DNA of 64,000 nt from Aldehydirespirator sp965203635 (GCA_965203635.1 OZ241903.1:1178001-1242000), one strand, 5' to 3'; shown: positions 17,333-26,330, counted from the stretch's first letter. Numbers and translations are program-made. The notes: a model not told the origin generated them from the letters alone.

Positions 17333-18316
17333 GTGACGATGGGTGAGGTTGGTGCTGTCGCGAAGCTCGTGCAGTACACCATTGGCCTTCTTGCCGACCC
17401 GCTTCTGGCAACTTGGAGGGCCAAGAGGGAAGTAGAAGCCAACAGAATCCGGGCGGAGGGCCAAGCTGAGGACATGAAGATTCTCGCGGTAGGGGAGGCA
17501 AGGGCTGAGCTTGCGGGCAGGGCAGTGCGCGAGTTGGCTGAAGGTTCTCAGGGTGTGGCGGCGCTGATCGAGGTGGAGATTGACCGACGGGTCGAATCCG
17601 TCTTCCAGAAGCGCGTGAATAACCTCGCGCAGATAGTCGCTCGGGCTGAGCGTGCGCTGCCCCCAGGTGACGTGCTTGATGTGGAACCTGATATGGCCTG
17701 GACCTCTAGCTTCTCGGAAGCAGCACAACACATTTCTGACGAAGACATGCAGGAGATGTGGGCGAAGGTGCTGGCCGGTGAGGTTGCTCGCCCCGGAAGC
17801 ACGTCGCTTAGGACAATGAGCATCCTGCGCAACCTTGACCAGCCCACGGCTCAGAAGTTCAGGCGGTTGTGCTCGATAGCTACTTCCATCTCACTACCGG
17901 ACGGGACATGCCTTGTTCATCGTGTCATATCCCTCGGGGGCGATGCTGGGCAGAACTCGCTACAGGACTATGGGCTCTCGTTTAGTGTGTTGAACCTTCT
18001 GAACGAGCATGAGTTGATTATCGCTGACTACAACTCGCGGTCCGATTACGGAGTGTGTATCGCCACACCAAGAGCCGACGGGCTAGGACGAGAAGTCATG
18101 CTCGGGTTCAAGTATCGGGGGCTGCTGTGGGCGTTGGTTCCCGATGGAGAACGGGACCAGAACGAGGAGTTCAGGGTGTCGGGCGTTGCCTTGACGAACG
18201 CCGGGAGGGAACTCTCACGGGTTGTGGAGCTAGAGGCGGTTCCCGAGTATGACGAGGCTCTGCGGGGCTACTTCACCAAGCAGGGCTTGACGATGGAGCG
18301 GCTATCGCGACCTTGA
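17333..18316 (+). CDS. DUF2806-family protein
   Basis: A 327-residue protein (GTG 17333, or ATG 17339). An amphipathic N-terminus is followed by a long helical region (residues ~30-110). The DUF2806 core follows: DVEPDMAWTSSFSEAAQHIS, then DEDMQEMWAKVLAGEVARPG and SLRTMSILRNLDQPTAQKF, and a C-terminal winged-helix-like part that includes LTNAGREL. DUF2806 proteins recur in bacterial accessory and anti-phage contexts but have no assigned biochemical role. Base composition is less GC-biased than the flanking chromosome, consistent with transfer. Confidence 0.78.
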   Translation: MTMGEVGAVAKLVQYTIGLLADPLLATWRAKREVEANRIRAEGQAEDMKILAVGEARAELAGRAVRELAEGSQGVAALIEVEIDRRVESVFQKRVNNLAQIVARAERALPPGDVLDVEPDMAWTSSFSEAAQHISDEDMQEMWAKVLAGEVARPGSTSLRTMSILRNLDQPTAQKFRRLCSIATSISLPDGTCLVHRVISLGGDAGQNSLQDYGLSFSVLNLLNEHELIIADYNSRSDYGVCIATPRADGLGREVMLGFKYRGLLWALVPDGERDQNEEFRVSGVALTNAGRELSRVVELEAVPEYDEALRGYFTKQGLTMERLSRP

Positions 18317-18344
18317 AGATGAACCGTCTCTGGGGGTCTGCCAA

Positions 18345-18536
18345 TCAGTCCGCCAGGGTGCTGAACAGAACGAGCGTGACCAGCGGGATAGCGACCACGA
18401 CCGGTAGCCACAGGACGGCGGCGATCAGGAACGCGGGGACGGCCCGCATGGACAGCCGGAGCCAATGAGCGAAGGTCTTGTCGTGGGCGTCGGGCGGATG
18501 CGCCGTGGCGGGTGTGCCCCTGTCGTTCATTGCCAC
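18345..18536 (-). CDS. Small membrane peptide
   Basis: A 63-residue frame: a hydrophilic N-terminus MAMNDRGTPATAHPPDAHD, then two near-contiguous hydrophobic stretches (SMRAVPAFLIAAVLWLPVVV and IPLVTLVLFSTLAD). It would be a one- or two-pass membrane peptide. No homologue is recalled and no clear ribosome-binding site is visible. It lies between two plus-strand genes. Confidence 0.4.
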   Translation of the reverse strand: MAMNDRGTPATAHPPDAHDKTFAHWLRLSMRAVPAFLIAAVLWLPVVVAIPLVTLVLFSTLAD

Positions 18537-18879
18537 GTTGTACCTCGACGTGGCGGTGCGGGCGGGGAGGTTGCGTGGGTCGTTGCCCCCACTCCCGTTG
18601 AGCGCTGGCGGCTACTGGTGCCTTTGCTTCTGGTCCCGCCTCATGGGCGTTCTGCCCTGTCTCGGCCCCGTGTTTCTGTTCTGGTGCCGGGGCCTGGGGT
18701 GCTGGTGCTTTGGGCTTCTGCTGCGCTGGTGCGGAGGCCGGGGACGATGGGCTACTAGCTGGTGGAGCGGCGGTCAGTGTTAGCCTGCGCTCCGCGCGGG
18801 CTGCGGGTCAGAGGTTTGTGTTTCTTGGCCTTTGGCGGGGCGGCTGTCGGCGTGCTGTGAACCGGACGTCTGGGGAGGG

Positions 18880-19419
18880 GTGCCCTACGTTGCCGACGAC
18901 GAGGAGGCGTTCGTGCTGGCAGCGAACCTGCCCAAACGCAACCGTGTCGGGCGCCGGTGGGTGGTTTGTGCCAGTCTCGGCGCGGGGATGACCGGCGCTG
19001 AGGCTGTGCTCTCGATGCCCAAGGACCTAGTGGAGTTGAACGGTGGGCGTCTGGCGGTGACGGTGCGGGGCCTCAACCCGCGTCTGGTGCCGATACGGGC
19101 CGCGTACACGTCACTCGCACGCGAGGCGGTGAAGGCCGCGGGGAGCGCGAGGTTCGTGCAGGGCGACAACGACAACGCCGCCGCGCTGATCGCGGCGAAG
19201 ATCTCGGGCCGGCCTACCTCTGCCCGCGAAGCCACGCATCTGTCGCTGCGGCGGGCGCGCAACACCTGGCTGGTCGCCCACTTGAGGGCGACCACACCGT
19301 GGCCGGTGCTGCGTGTGATCGCGGGGCCGGTGTCGGCGTACAAGCTCAACGCGCTGATGGCCCATGATGCTGAGGGGTTCGATCCGGATGAGGCCGTGCA
19401 GCGGGGGCTGTCGGCCTGA
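18880..19419 (+). CDS. Tyrosine-recombinase-like protein (possibly truncated)
   Basis: A 180-codon frame from GTG 18880, with an open frame extending up to 18832. It has the general pattern of the catalytic half of actinobacterial tyrosine recombinases. LGAGMTGAEAVLSMPKDLVE is comparable to the LGLGTGLRxSELLxLxxxDV box, GGRLAVTVRG...RLVPIR follows, and LSLRRARNTWLVAHL matches the box-II region (HxLRHTxATxLL). A Tyr in VSAYKLNAL might serve as nucleophile. The N-terminal DNA-binding domain is missing or lies in another frame upstream (18.46-18.88 kb), so it may be a remnant. It is the best candidate for the integrase that brought in this island. Confidence 0.5.
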   Translation: MPYVADDEEAFVLAANLPKRNRVGRRWVVCASLGAGMTGAEAVLSMPKDLVELNGGRLAVTVRGLNPRLVPIRAAYTSLAREAVKAAGSARFVQGDNDNAAALIAAKISGRPTSAREATHLSLRRARNTWLVAHLRATTPWPVLRVIAGPVSAYKLNALMAHDAEGFDPDEAVQRGLSA

Positions 19420-19500
19420 GGCTGCCTAGGTCTGTTCGCGGACATGTGGGCACTGTTGCTGGCTGGCAGTTGATGCCGGCCGGCTACGAGCTTCTCGCTG

Positions 19501-22500
19501 TCAAGTGTCGAGCCCGAGTTGGCGTTCCGTGGTCCTTCGATCGCGCATGATCGCGTACTGCTCGTAGAAGTCCGCCAACTGCCCGCAGATGGCTGCTGCC
19601 CTCTGGTGGAGTCGAGCGGCAAGCCGCTTGCTGGTGTGCCGGTACTTCGCGGCGAGTTCGCTCTCGTTGAATGCTCCTCCCCATGGTGATGTCGTCCCGC
19701 CGCCGCGTCCAGTGATTGTCGCGTCGATGAGTCCGCTGTCGAGGTCGTCGCTTGCGATCTCCTCGATCAGCTCGCAGACCGCTGCGGCTGGCCAGTGCCC
19801 GTCGGGGTCCGGTGGCGCTTTGGCGAGGACCGCGCCGACCACGAGGTCGCCTCTGGCGGAGATGCCCTTGGCGTCGAGGTGTTGGCGTGCCCGGGTGACC
19901 CAGTCTCGAAGCTGTTCGGGGTTGAGGTGGCCGGTGCTGTCTAGTCCCGGCGATTGATGCAATTGACGCAGCAGTCTGCGCGCCGCGGACCGGCGGTAGC
20001 GGCTTCTCGCCTCACCCGGCTCGGTGGCGCTGTCAGATGGCTCGCTGGTGGGGTACGCCTCCTGCACGATGCTCGCGAAGAACTCCGGGCTGTCGACTAG
20101 GGCCTTGTGCAGGTTGGGGGTCTGAGCGGAGCGGCGAAGATCTGGCAGGTGCTCCCATTCGATCCGTGCGACGCGGGGCGCGCCGAGTGTTTCCACATGC
20201 CGATCGAGCGCCTTCATCAGGACGCCGAGCCTGGGGTGTTTGAGTTCGGTGCACGCGATGCCGGCGCGCCTTTGGTTGGCGAGCTCTTCTAGGACTTCGG
20301 CGACAGCTTGCGCGTACTGCGGGTCGTCGCGGAGGTGATGGTCGAAACCCGCGAGCGCCGCCGCGGCGGTGTCGACCCGCCCAGCGCTGGTGAGCCGCTG
20401 GGCGGCCTCTACTGCCAGGTCGCCATGGTGGCCGAGGTCCCATCGAGTGAATCGTTGCCAGTATTCGGCGACCAGTTCTGCCTCTGAGGCATCGACCCTC
20501 GCCCAGACCGCTGCGGGATCCCAGGACGTTCTCAACAGCTCCACCGTGGCTGTAGGACCAGGGTCGTGGCTGGCAATCAACGCGTCGAAGAGTTCCCAGC
20601 CGCCCGCTTGGAATCTCGCTCTGAAGTATCCCCTTGCGGCGGCGGCCGGATCGGAGCCGTCGAGGTGCCTCATGATCGGCGCGTCGAGATCTTCCGGTGC
20701 CGCATGTGCCAGCGCTTCTCCGACAAGCCCGGGAGCTTCCACCGAGCCGGCGAAGGCGATCACAGCGTCAAGGCCGCCCGATGCGAGAATCTCCCGCACC
20801 GCTTCGACGCGCCTCGCAGCGATGACTACCTCCCGGGTGTCGCTGTCCTCGGTCCGGCGCGAGGCTCCCTCAAAGTCAGGCACCGACTGGTCAAAGAGCC
20901 ATCCGTGCAACTCCGCGAACGACGTCGGACGCAGAAGCCCCAACAGCGACTCGAACGGCTCTAGCTCGCTGGCGGGCAGCGCCCATTCAGTGTCGCTGAA
21001 CTCGCGGTGGCGTGCGACCATCTCTCGCATCGCCGGCCAGATCGTCTTGCGGGTTGGTTCGTCGGCGCGGCGGGCGACATCACCAAGCGCGTCGATGAGT
21101 TCGGCGCGTGTGTTGAGCCACATGTTTCCGCAACGTTCGACGAGTTGGGCCCAGCCCCCTTCGATGCTGGCAGCATCGGCGATCAGAGCCGTGCCGGCCC
21201 TCTCCTCAACTTCAAAGCACTCCGCGTTGGTGACAGGCACGCGCTGATCCTTCCAGTCGCGATAGCGCGGCGCGGCGTCAGATGACGTGGCGTCAGGGGC
21301 GTTTGGCAACATAGACAACATCACCTGCCAGGCGAGCTCGGGATGCTCGCGGCGAAGAAGGTCAAGCACCGCGAATCTGCTCTCGGCTGACGCGGCGGTG
21401 TTGGGCATCCACGGGCACATGATGCCGCTGAGCACACCTGTGGGGCTGTGACCGAACCCGTCTCCGGCGCCCATCTCGTCGAGCCTCACCAGCATCAAGG
21501 CCGCCTCACCGAGATACTCCGGCGACCACGACAGGACCTCCAGCGTGTCGAGCAGATGTCGTGGCGGCAAGACCTGTGGAGATCCGAATGCAACCTCGAA
21601 TGAGTCCTTCTGTTGACACGACTCCATCGCAGACGCCAACGGTGCGCCGTCGGCCAAGCTCACCCGAATCGCCGCCAGCACTGCGCGGGGCGCTGCCTCC
21701 GCCAACAGGGGCAGCCAGGGCGCGACGGTGGCCCATCGCTTCAGAGACGCATCGTTGTTGGCCAGTTCCAACAGTCGCCTCACCGCATCCTCAACGACAA
21801 AGCGCACGCCTGCGGGTACCTGATCTTCGGCTGTGGCCAACACCGCGAGCGAGGTGGCGAGGCCCCGCTTGAGCCGCTCGGAGTATCGAGGCCCCACTCC
21901 TTCGCTCGCGGCCTCTATGTGAGCCATCATGTCAAGCCCGAACAGCGGGTCGGGCTCGACCAGCACCTCCACCGCCACCTCGGCGAGCTGCTCGAGTTCC
22001 TCATCCTTGAGGCTCCTGCCCGCAATGAGCCACACCTCAGGGCTAGACACCGCGTGCCACACCGCCCCGAACCGCAGCATTGGCGGATCGTCCCCACCGA
22101 AGCCCTCCAGCCGTTCCTGTACATCTGAGTAGGGCTTGCCCACATAGCGCTCCACGATCTCGACATCGCCGGGCGTTCGGCCGTCCCATCTGTTCAACAG
22201 CAGACAGCGGCGCGCCATCCCGTCAATGTCTGCGGCCCAACTCGGTCGGTGCAGTTCCCGCTTGACTGCAAGCTCACGCCGCAACGCCAACAAGCTGCGC
22301 CGGCCCAGGTACCCCAGATCCCAGGCCTTCTCGTGGTCGATGCCGTGTGCCCGGAGCCGCTCGGACACCTCCCGGGCATCCACCGGACCAACGACAACGT
22401 CGGCCTGCTGGCTGCCCGGAACCGGCACGACCACACACTGCGGCGGGACGGGAGCCAGCCGATCAGCGAGGTCCGCCGACTCGACGACCAGGATCGACCC

Positions 22501-23640
22501 GGCTCCGGTTGTTGGCCGCCCCGCCGCAGCGAGTAGCCGACGCGCTGCGTTCAAGCTCTCCACATACAACGGCTCGGCCCCATCGGCGCCGTCGGCCAGT
22601 GCTGCCGCGATGAACGCCACAATCGCCTCGTGGGGTGCTTCCGCGGTCACCGTGACTGTGCCGCCCCCGTCGCAGAGCCGGCGCAGTTCATCGGCGGCAT
22701 TCTCGCGGCCAGCTAGCACCACGCCGGCATCCACTCGCCGGCTCGTGGAGTCCAACCAGCGACGCCACCAAACGGCGAGGGGCTCGATTCCTTTGACAGG
22801 CTTGTCCATGACTTCGCGCAACCACACTGTCGTTTGAAGCGCATACGCCAGCCACGCCTCGAGATGATCCACGTTCAGGGCGTACGTCTCGCGGAAGTCT
22901 CCTGAAGCCGTCTTTGTCGCCTCGAACTCGTCAGCTTTGGTCCATTGACGGCAGATGACCTGCACATAGGCCATCTCCTTCCGATCCTGTTCCTGGACGG
23001 TGTCGCAGCGGTTGACGTAGTCGGACTCGGACTTGCGCTTCGTGTTCTTCTCCACCGAAACCTCCCAGCCCGAACGGCCGGCAGGCACAAAGGGATGGGA
23101 GCTGGGGCAATCCACCAGCCCATCCCAGCCCCCCGACAGGACTCCCCGGCCCGAACGGAAGAAACTCCTCGTCCCCTCAGGTGTCGTCTCCTTGATGAGT
23201 TTGTCAACGAGCGCCGGTAGGCGCCGATCCGATCCCTCTGTGTCCGCCCACGCCAACAAGTCATCGCGGGTGAGCCTCATCCACGCCGGGGTCATGACCC
23301 CCGCAGCCCAGCCCATGGGCCCGCTGCTCGACACCTCGCCTGCGGCCCGCTCGCCACCGTCCACAGCGCCCTCAGGCGGGGGCTCCTCTATGGTCGACCG
23401 AGCTGCGTCAGCGATGTCTGCCGCCTGCGGGTCCGCAGGCGCGAACAGCGACGCCAAGGACAGCCTCAACGCTCCCGCGACCGCCTCCAGCGACGACAGG
23501 GTCGGATTGCCCCGCCCCTTCTCGATGTTGGAGACATACCCAATCGACAGTCCCGACGCTTCGGCCACCTGGGCTAGCGTCAAACCCAGATCCATTCGCC
23601 GAGCATGTACCCGAGTTCCAAATGTAGGTTGCCGTGACAT
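19501..23640 (-). CDS. Giant XRE-domain fusion protein, putative defence effector
   Basis: A 1,379-residue protein. Residues ~8-66 form an XRE/HTH_3 domain (LTLAQVAEASGLSIGYVSNI). A Pro/Glu linker follows. Residues ~125-300 carry a pattern seen in very large uncharacterised proteins I associate with defence contexts: LLAWADTEGSDRRLPALVDK, FRSGRGVLSGGWDGLVD, FVPAGRSGWEVSVEKN and SESDYVNR, suggesting a restriction-endonuclease-like fold with Asp173 and Glu193 as candidate acidic residues. Residues ~310-440 have the shape of an NTPase but no Walker A lysine motif (LAGRENAADEL); ILVVESAD resembles a Walker B strand. The remaining ~900 residues are helical-repeat-like, including LLAEAAPRAVLAAI and SWSPEYLGEAALMLVRLDEM. 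The ATG at 23640 has GAGG upstream and an AT-rich promoter region. Specific function unknown. Confidence 0.75.
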   Translation of the reverse strand: MSRQPTFGTRVHARRMDLGLTLAQVAEASGLSIGYVSNIEKGRGNPTLSSLEAVAGALRLSLASLFAPADPQAADIADAARSTIEEPPPEGAVDGGERAAGEVSSSGPMGWAAGVMTPAWMRLTRDDLLAWADTEGSDRRLPALVDKLIKETTPEGTRSFFRSGRGVLSGGWDGLVDCPSSHPFVPAGRSGWEVSVEKNTKRKSESDYVNRCDTVQEQDRKEMAYVQVICRQWTKADEFEATKTASGDFRETYALNVDHLEAWLAYALQTTVWLREVMDKPVKGIEPLAVWWRRWLDSTSRRVDAGVVLAGRENAADELRRLCDGGGTVTVTAEAPHEAIVAFIAAALADGADGAEPLYVESLNAARRLLAAAGRPTTGAGSILVVESADLADRLAPVPPQCVVVPVPGSQQADVVVGPVDAREVSERLRAHGIDHEKAWDLGYLGRRSLLALRRELAVKRELHRPSWAADIDGMARRCLLLNRWDGRTPGDVEIVERYVGKPYSDVQERLEGFGGDDPPMLRFGAVWHAVSSPEVWLIAGRSLKDEELEQLAEVAVEVLVEPDPLFGLDMMAHIEAASEGVGPRYSERLKRGLATSLAVLATAEDQVPAGVRFVVEDAVRRLLELANNDASLKRWATVAPWLPLLAEAAPRAVLAAIRVSLADGAPLASAMESCQQKDSFEVAFGSPQVLPPRHLLDTLEVLSWSPEYLGEAALMLVRLDEMGAGDGFGHSPTGVLSGIMCPWMPNTAASAESRFAVLDLLRREHPELAWQVMLSMLPNAPDATSSDAAPRYRDWKDQRVPVTNAECFEVEERAGTALIADAASIEGGWAQLVERCGNMWLNTRAELIDALGDVARRADEPTRKTIWPAMREMVARHREFSDTEWALPASELEPFESLLGLLRPTSFAELHGWLFDQSVPDFEGASRRTEDSDTREVVIAARRVEAVREILASGGLDAVIAFAGSVEAPGLVGEALAHAAPEDLDAPIMRHLDGSDPAAAARGYFRARFQAGGWELFDALIASHDPGPTATVELLRTSWDPAAVWARVDASEAELVAEYWQRFTRWDLGHHGDLAVEAAQRLTSAGRVDTAAAALAGFDHHLRDDPQYAQAVAEVLEELANQRRAGIACTELKHPRLGVLMKALDRHVETLGAPRVARIEWEHLPDLRRSAQTPNLHKALVDSPEFFASIVQEAYPTSEPSDSATEPGEARSRYRRSAARRLLRQLHQSPGLDSTGHLNPEQLRDWVTRARQHLDAKGISARGDLVVGAVLAKAPPDPDGHWPAAAVCELIEEIASDDLDSGLIDATITGRGGGTTSPWGGAFNESELAAKYRHTSKRLAARLHQRAAAICGQLADFYEQYAIMRDRRTTERQLGLDT

Positions 23641-23650
23641 CTATTTCTAC

Positions 23651-23690
23651 CTCTGAGATATAGAATGCCACATATTCTCTGAAACAGCAG
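23651..23690 (-). promoter_or_regulatory. AT-rich promoter/operator of the giant XRE gene
   Basis: Immediately upstream of the 23640 start the sequence is unusually AT-rich. AGAAT (23662-23666) and ATTCT (23674-23678) form an inverted repeat separated by seven bases, and TATATC-like hexamers could serve as a -10 on the minus strand. An XRE-domain protein binding its own operator here would be the simplest reading. By eye only. Confidence 0.4.
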
Positions 23691-23794
23691 CCCTATACAA
23701 CACCGACTCGGAGCCGCCCTCGCCTGCCGGCTCAGGGCCGGACCCTGCCTAACCCTCAGAACAGTGCGCTGACCTCGGCTTTAGCCAAAGCCAA

Positions 23795-23839
23795 CCCAAA
23801 AAAGTGGAACCCTCCCACCCCAAAAAATGGAACCTCTCC
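23795..23839. repeat. Direct repeat of CCCAAAAAAGTGGAACC type
   Basis: Two adjacent imperfect copies, CCCAAAAAAGTGGAACCCTCC and CCCAAAAAATGGAACCTCTCC. Multiple short terminal repeats of this kind occur at the ends of some insertion sequences, so this may be a residual IS end, but no transposase is attached. A second short array, GGTCCTTCCC repeated, lies at about 23889-23921. The whole 23641-23976 gap contains no supportable gene. Confidence 0.4.
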
Positions 23840-23976
23840 GCACCCCCCTTCAAAAGCCAAGGTCAAGCCGGGTGGTGAACAGGCATCCCGGTCCCGGTCC
23901 TTCCCGGTCCTTCCCGGTCCCGAAGCTCGCAGGCGGGCACCGTTGCCCGCACATGCTCTGAAGTCAGACGACAACG

Positions 23977-25296
23977 TCAGGCGGTGTTCGGGCGGTGTGA
24001 GTGCCGGTCCAGGCTCCCGGCGGGAGAGGCGGCCCAGAGAGACTGAATGGGCCGCAGGTAGAGGCGGTCGCCGACTGTGAGGTGCTGCTGGCCGGTGTGG
24101 AGCAGGACGCCGGCGCGGAAGTCGCCACCGGATGCGGCGTCGAGGCGGTCGCGCAGCCAGGCCACATGCCGCAGGTCCTCGGCCCGCGGCGAACTGGTGG
24201 CCTTGACCTCCACCGCCGTCACCGCGCCGTCGGGGCTCTCCAGGAGCAGGTCGACCTCTCGGCCGTCGTGGTCGCGATAGTGGTGCGGCCGCTCCGCCGG
24301 GCGCGACGCCGACAGCTGGCGGACCATCTCGTTGACTGCGAAGCTCTCGAACAGCGGTCCGGCCAACGGCGACGTCGGAGCGGTCAGCGAATTGGGGCCG
24401 ACGCCCAGGAGACTGGCCGCGAGCCCGGTGTCGGTGACGTGGATCTTGGGGCGCCGCACGGCACGCGACGGCAGGCGACGAGACCATGCAGGCAGGCGGT
24501 GCATCAAGAACACAGTCTCCATCCAGTCCAGGTACGACTCCATCGTGGCCCTGTCGACACCTAGGCGGCTCGACACGGCCTGCACGTTGAGTTCGCTGGA
24601 CGTGCTCGCGGCGATCCAGCGGACCAGCGGCGCCAGTACCGACCGGCGGCGCAGGTCGCCGAGCGCAACGACATCTCGCTCGATGACCGTCTCGACGTAG
24701 CTCTCGAACCAGCCTGGCCGCAGTCCGCTGCCCATGGCCACGATCTCGGGGAATCCGCCCCGGCAGACCAGGCTCATGCAGGCGCGGCGACCTGAGCGCG
24801 GCGAACCGGCCGGCACCGGCGCACGGGCGGGCGCGTCGAAGCCCTCAATCCAGTCCCAGACTCCCGGTGCGGGGCACCCGGCGAATTCAGCTTGTGACAG
24901 CGGCCACAGGCGGAGGATGCGGACGCGTCCGGCGAGCGACTCGCTGATCGTGGGGACGGTGAGGAAGTTCGTGGACCCGGTGAGCAGGAACCGGCCCCGG
25001 GCAGGGTCGGCGTCAACGATCTGCTTCAGGGCGCGCACCACGCGGTCGCCGCCGAGTTGAACCTCGTCCACGACCAGCGGGTGGGCCTGATCGAGCAGGA
25101 AGCCGTGGGGGTCAGCCACGGCGGCGTCACGGATGGCCTCGTCGTCGAGTGACGCGTATGTCCCGCCGCGCTGGTCCGCTAGCAGCCTCGCCAACGTGGA
25201 CTTGCCGCACTGTCGAGGACCGTGGAGAACCACCGCGCGGAAGCCGCCCAAGGCCTCGTGCAGGCGGGGCAGCAGGTGACGGGCAACGATCTCCAC
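23977..25296 (-). CDS. AAA ATPase with DUF4143 domain
   Basis: A 439-residue protein of the AAA_14/DUF4143 family. Walker A is GPRQCGKST (residues ~26-34), Walker B is PLVVDEVQ (about 74-81), and a sensor-like LLTGSTNFL follows. The C-terminal DUF4143 part includes WIAASTSSELNVQAVSSRLG and the nuclease-like segment HYRDHDGREVDLLLESPDG with AVEVKAT. That DxxxVD...ExK arrangement is a restriction-nuclease-like fold. These ATPases are widespread and poorly understood; a role in DNA transactions or selfish behaviour has been proposed. GTG start at 25296. Two direct repeats lie just upstream. Confidence 0.85.
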   Translation of the reverse strand: MEIVARHLLPRLHEALGGFRAVVLHGPRQCGKSTLARLLADQRGGTYASLDDEAIRDAAVADPHGFLLDQAHPLVVDEVQLGGDRVVRALKQIVDADPARGRFLLTGSTNFLTVPTISESLAGRVRILRLWPLSQAEFAGCPAPGVWDWIEGFDAPARAPVPAGSPRSGRRACMSLVCRGGFPEIVAMGSGLRPGWFESYVETVIERDVVALGDLRRRSVLAPLVRWIAASTSSELNVQAVSSRLGVDRATMESYLDWMETVFLMHRLPAWSRRLPSRAVRRPKIHVTDTGLAASLLGVGPNSLTAPTSPLAGPLFESFAVNEMVRQLSASRPAERPHHYRDHDGREVDLLLESPDGAVTAVEVKATSSPRAEDLRHVAWLRDRLDAASGGDFRAGVLLHTGQQHLTVGDRLYLRPIQSLWAASPAGSLDRHSHRPNTA

Positions 25297-25311
25297 GCTC
25301 CCAGCCTAGCC

Positions 25312-25350
25312 GATAATCCTAAGTTTTGAGAGTAGATAATCCAAGTTTTG
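25312..25350 (-). promoter_or_regulatory. Direct-repeat operator upstream of DUF4143 ATPase
   Basis: GATAATCCTAAGTTTTG (25312-25328) and GATAATCCAAGTTTTG (25335-25350) are near-identical repeats, 23 bp apart, starting 15 bp upstream of the ATPase GTG. They are the most AT-rich sequence nearby and probably combine promoter and operator functions, possibly for autoregulation. Confidence 0.5.
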
Positions 25351-25410
25351 TAGGCAATCTGATCCCAGTTTCTCAGCACAGGTCGAGCGCAGCCCAGAAG
25401 CTGCCTTTGT

Positions 25411-25470
25411 CGCTCAGGCGAGGCCTTTGGCGCTCAGGCGAGGCCTTTGGCGCTCAGGCGAGGCCTTCCT
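25411..25470. repeat. 20-bp tandem repeat spanning a stop codon (3 copies)
   Basis: CGCTCAGGCGAGGCCTTTGG occurs at 25411-25430 and 25431-25450, and imperfectly at 25451-25470. The last copy contains the end and stop codon (TCA, 25454-25456) of the minus-strand LLM gene, so the gene's stop region has been duplicated twice downstream of it. Confidence 0.85.
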
Positions 25471-26326
25471 CGATCATGGTCCAGCCGGCCTCACGCTCGG
25501 TGCGGGTGCCCTGGAGGATGATGGCGATCTCGTCGGCCGAGGCGGCGGCGTAGCGGGCCAGCTCGGCGCGGACCTCGTCCGGGTTGCCGATGACCAGGAG
25601 GTCCATCATGTCGGCCACCCGCTCCCGGGTGGCCATGGCCTGATACGACGGCAGCGTCCCGTAGCCGGCCAGCAGCTCGCCGAGGCGGGCCCGGGCCCCG
25701 TCGGGGTCATCAGTCACGCACACCCACACAGTGGCCGAGATCTGCGCATCGCCGATGGCCGGGCGCACATGCTCGGTGATGGTGCGGGGCCCGGTCCAGG
25801 CCAGGATCGTGCCCTCGGTGCGGGCCGCGGCCAGCGCCAGCATCCTCGGCCCCATGGCCGCCAGCATCACCCGGGGAACGGGACCGGGCACCTCGATCTC
25901 GCCCCGGTGCGACGCCAGGTCGCCGCGGGCATCAGCCGCCTGGTCGGTCAGCAGCGGGAGCAGGGCGTCGAGGTACTGGACCATGTGGCTGTAGGGCCGG
26001 CGCCACTCGAGCCCGAACACGCCGGTCACGATGGGCTGGTGGCACACCCCGATGCCGAGCGTGAACCGGCCGCCGCTGATCTGGTTGACGGTGCGGGTCT
26101 GCTGGGCCAACAGCCCCGGCAGCGTCGACTGGATGACGATCACGCTGGTGGCCAGCTCGATGCGGGGCACCCGGTCCGCGACCACCGCCAGCACCGCAAT
26201 CGGGTCGGCCCGCTCGACCTGGGCCACCATGTAACGGTCGAGCCCAGCCGCCTCGGCCCGGGCCGCGTTGGCCACCGCCGCCTCCACCCGGGACGGCAAG
26301 TCCACAAACGCATACTTCACGGTCAC
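25454..26326 (-). CDS. LLM-class (luciferase-like, F420-type) oxidoreductase
   Basis: A 290-residue TIM-barrel protein of the luciferase-like monooxygenase superfamily. Indicators are VKYAFVDLPSRVEAAVANAA at the start, LATSVIVIQSTLPGLLAQQT, the SGGRFTLGIGVCHQP motif following strand 4, and the RAELARYAAASADEIAIIL terminal strand. In actinobacteria most members use reduced F420 rather than FMNH2; that cofactor choice is inferred. It begins (GTG 26326) 4 bp after the mtnA stop, so the two are co-transcribed, with mtnA first. The substrate is unknown. Its stop codon lies in a tandem repeat. Confidence 0.88.
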   Translation of the reverse strand: MTVKYAFVDLPSRVEAAVANAARAEAAGLDRYMVAQVERADPIAVLAVVADRVPRIELATSVIVIQSTLPGLLAQQTRTVNQISGGRFTLGIGVCHQPIVTGVFGLEWRRPYSHMVQYLDALLPLLTDQAADARGDLASHRGEIEVPGPVPRVMLAAMGPRMLALAAARTEGTILAWTGPRTITEHVRPAIGDAQISATVWVCVTDDPDGARARLGELLAGYGTLPSYQAMATRERVADMMDLLVIGNPDEVRAELARYAAASADEIAIILQGTRTEREAGWTMIEEGLA

Positions 26327-26330
26327 GGGG

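Noticed and set aside
18465..18880. Additional plus-strand genes in front of the recombinase-like gene
   Set aside because: Frames here (for example 18465-18758) are short, Trp/Gly/Val-rich and lack any recognisable family or ribosome-binding site. They may include decayed parts of the recombinase N-terminus.
11408..25350. Attachment site copy of the tRNA-Gly 3' end
   Set aside because: I looked for a second ATTCTCGTCATCCGC and saw none, so integration at the tRNA is not supported.
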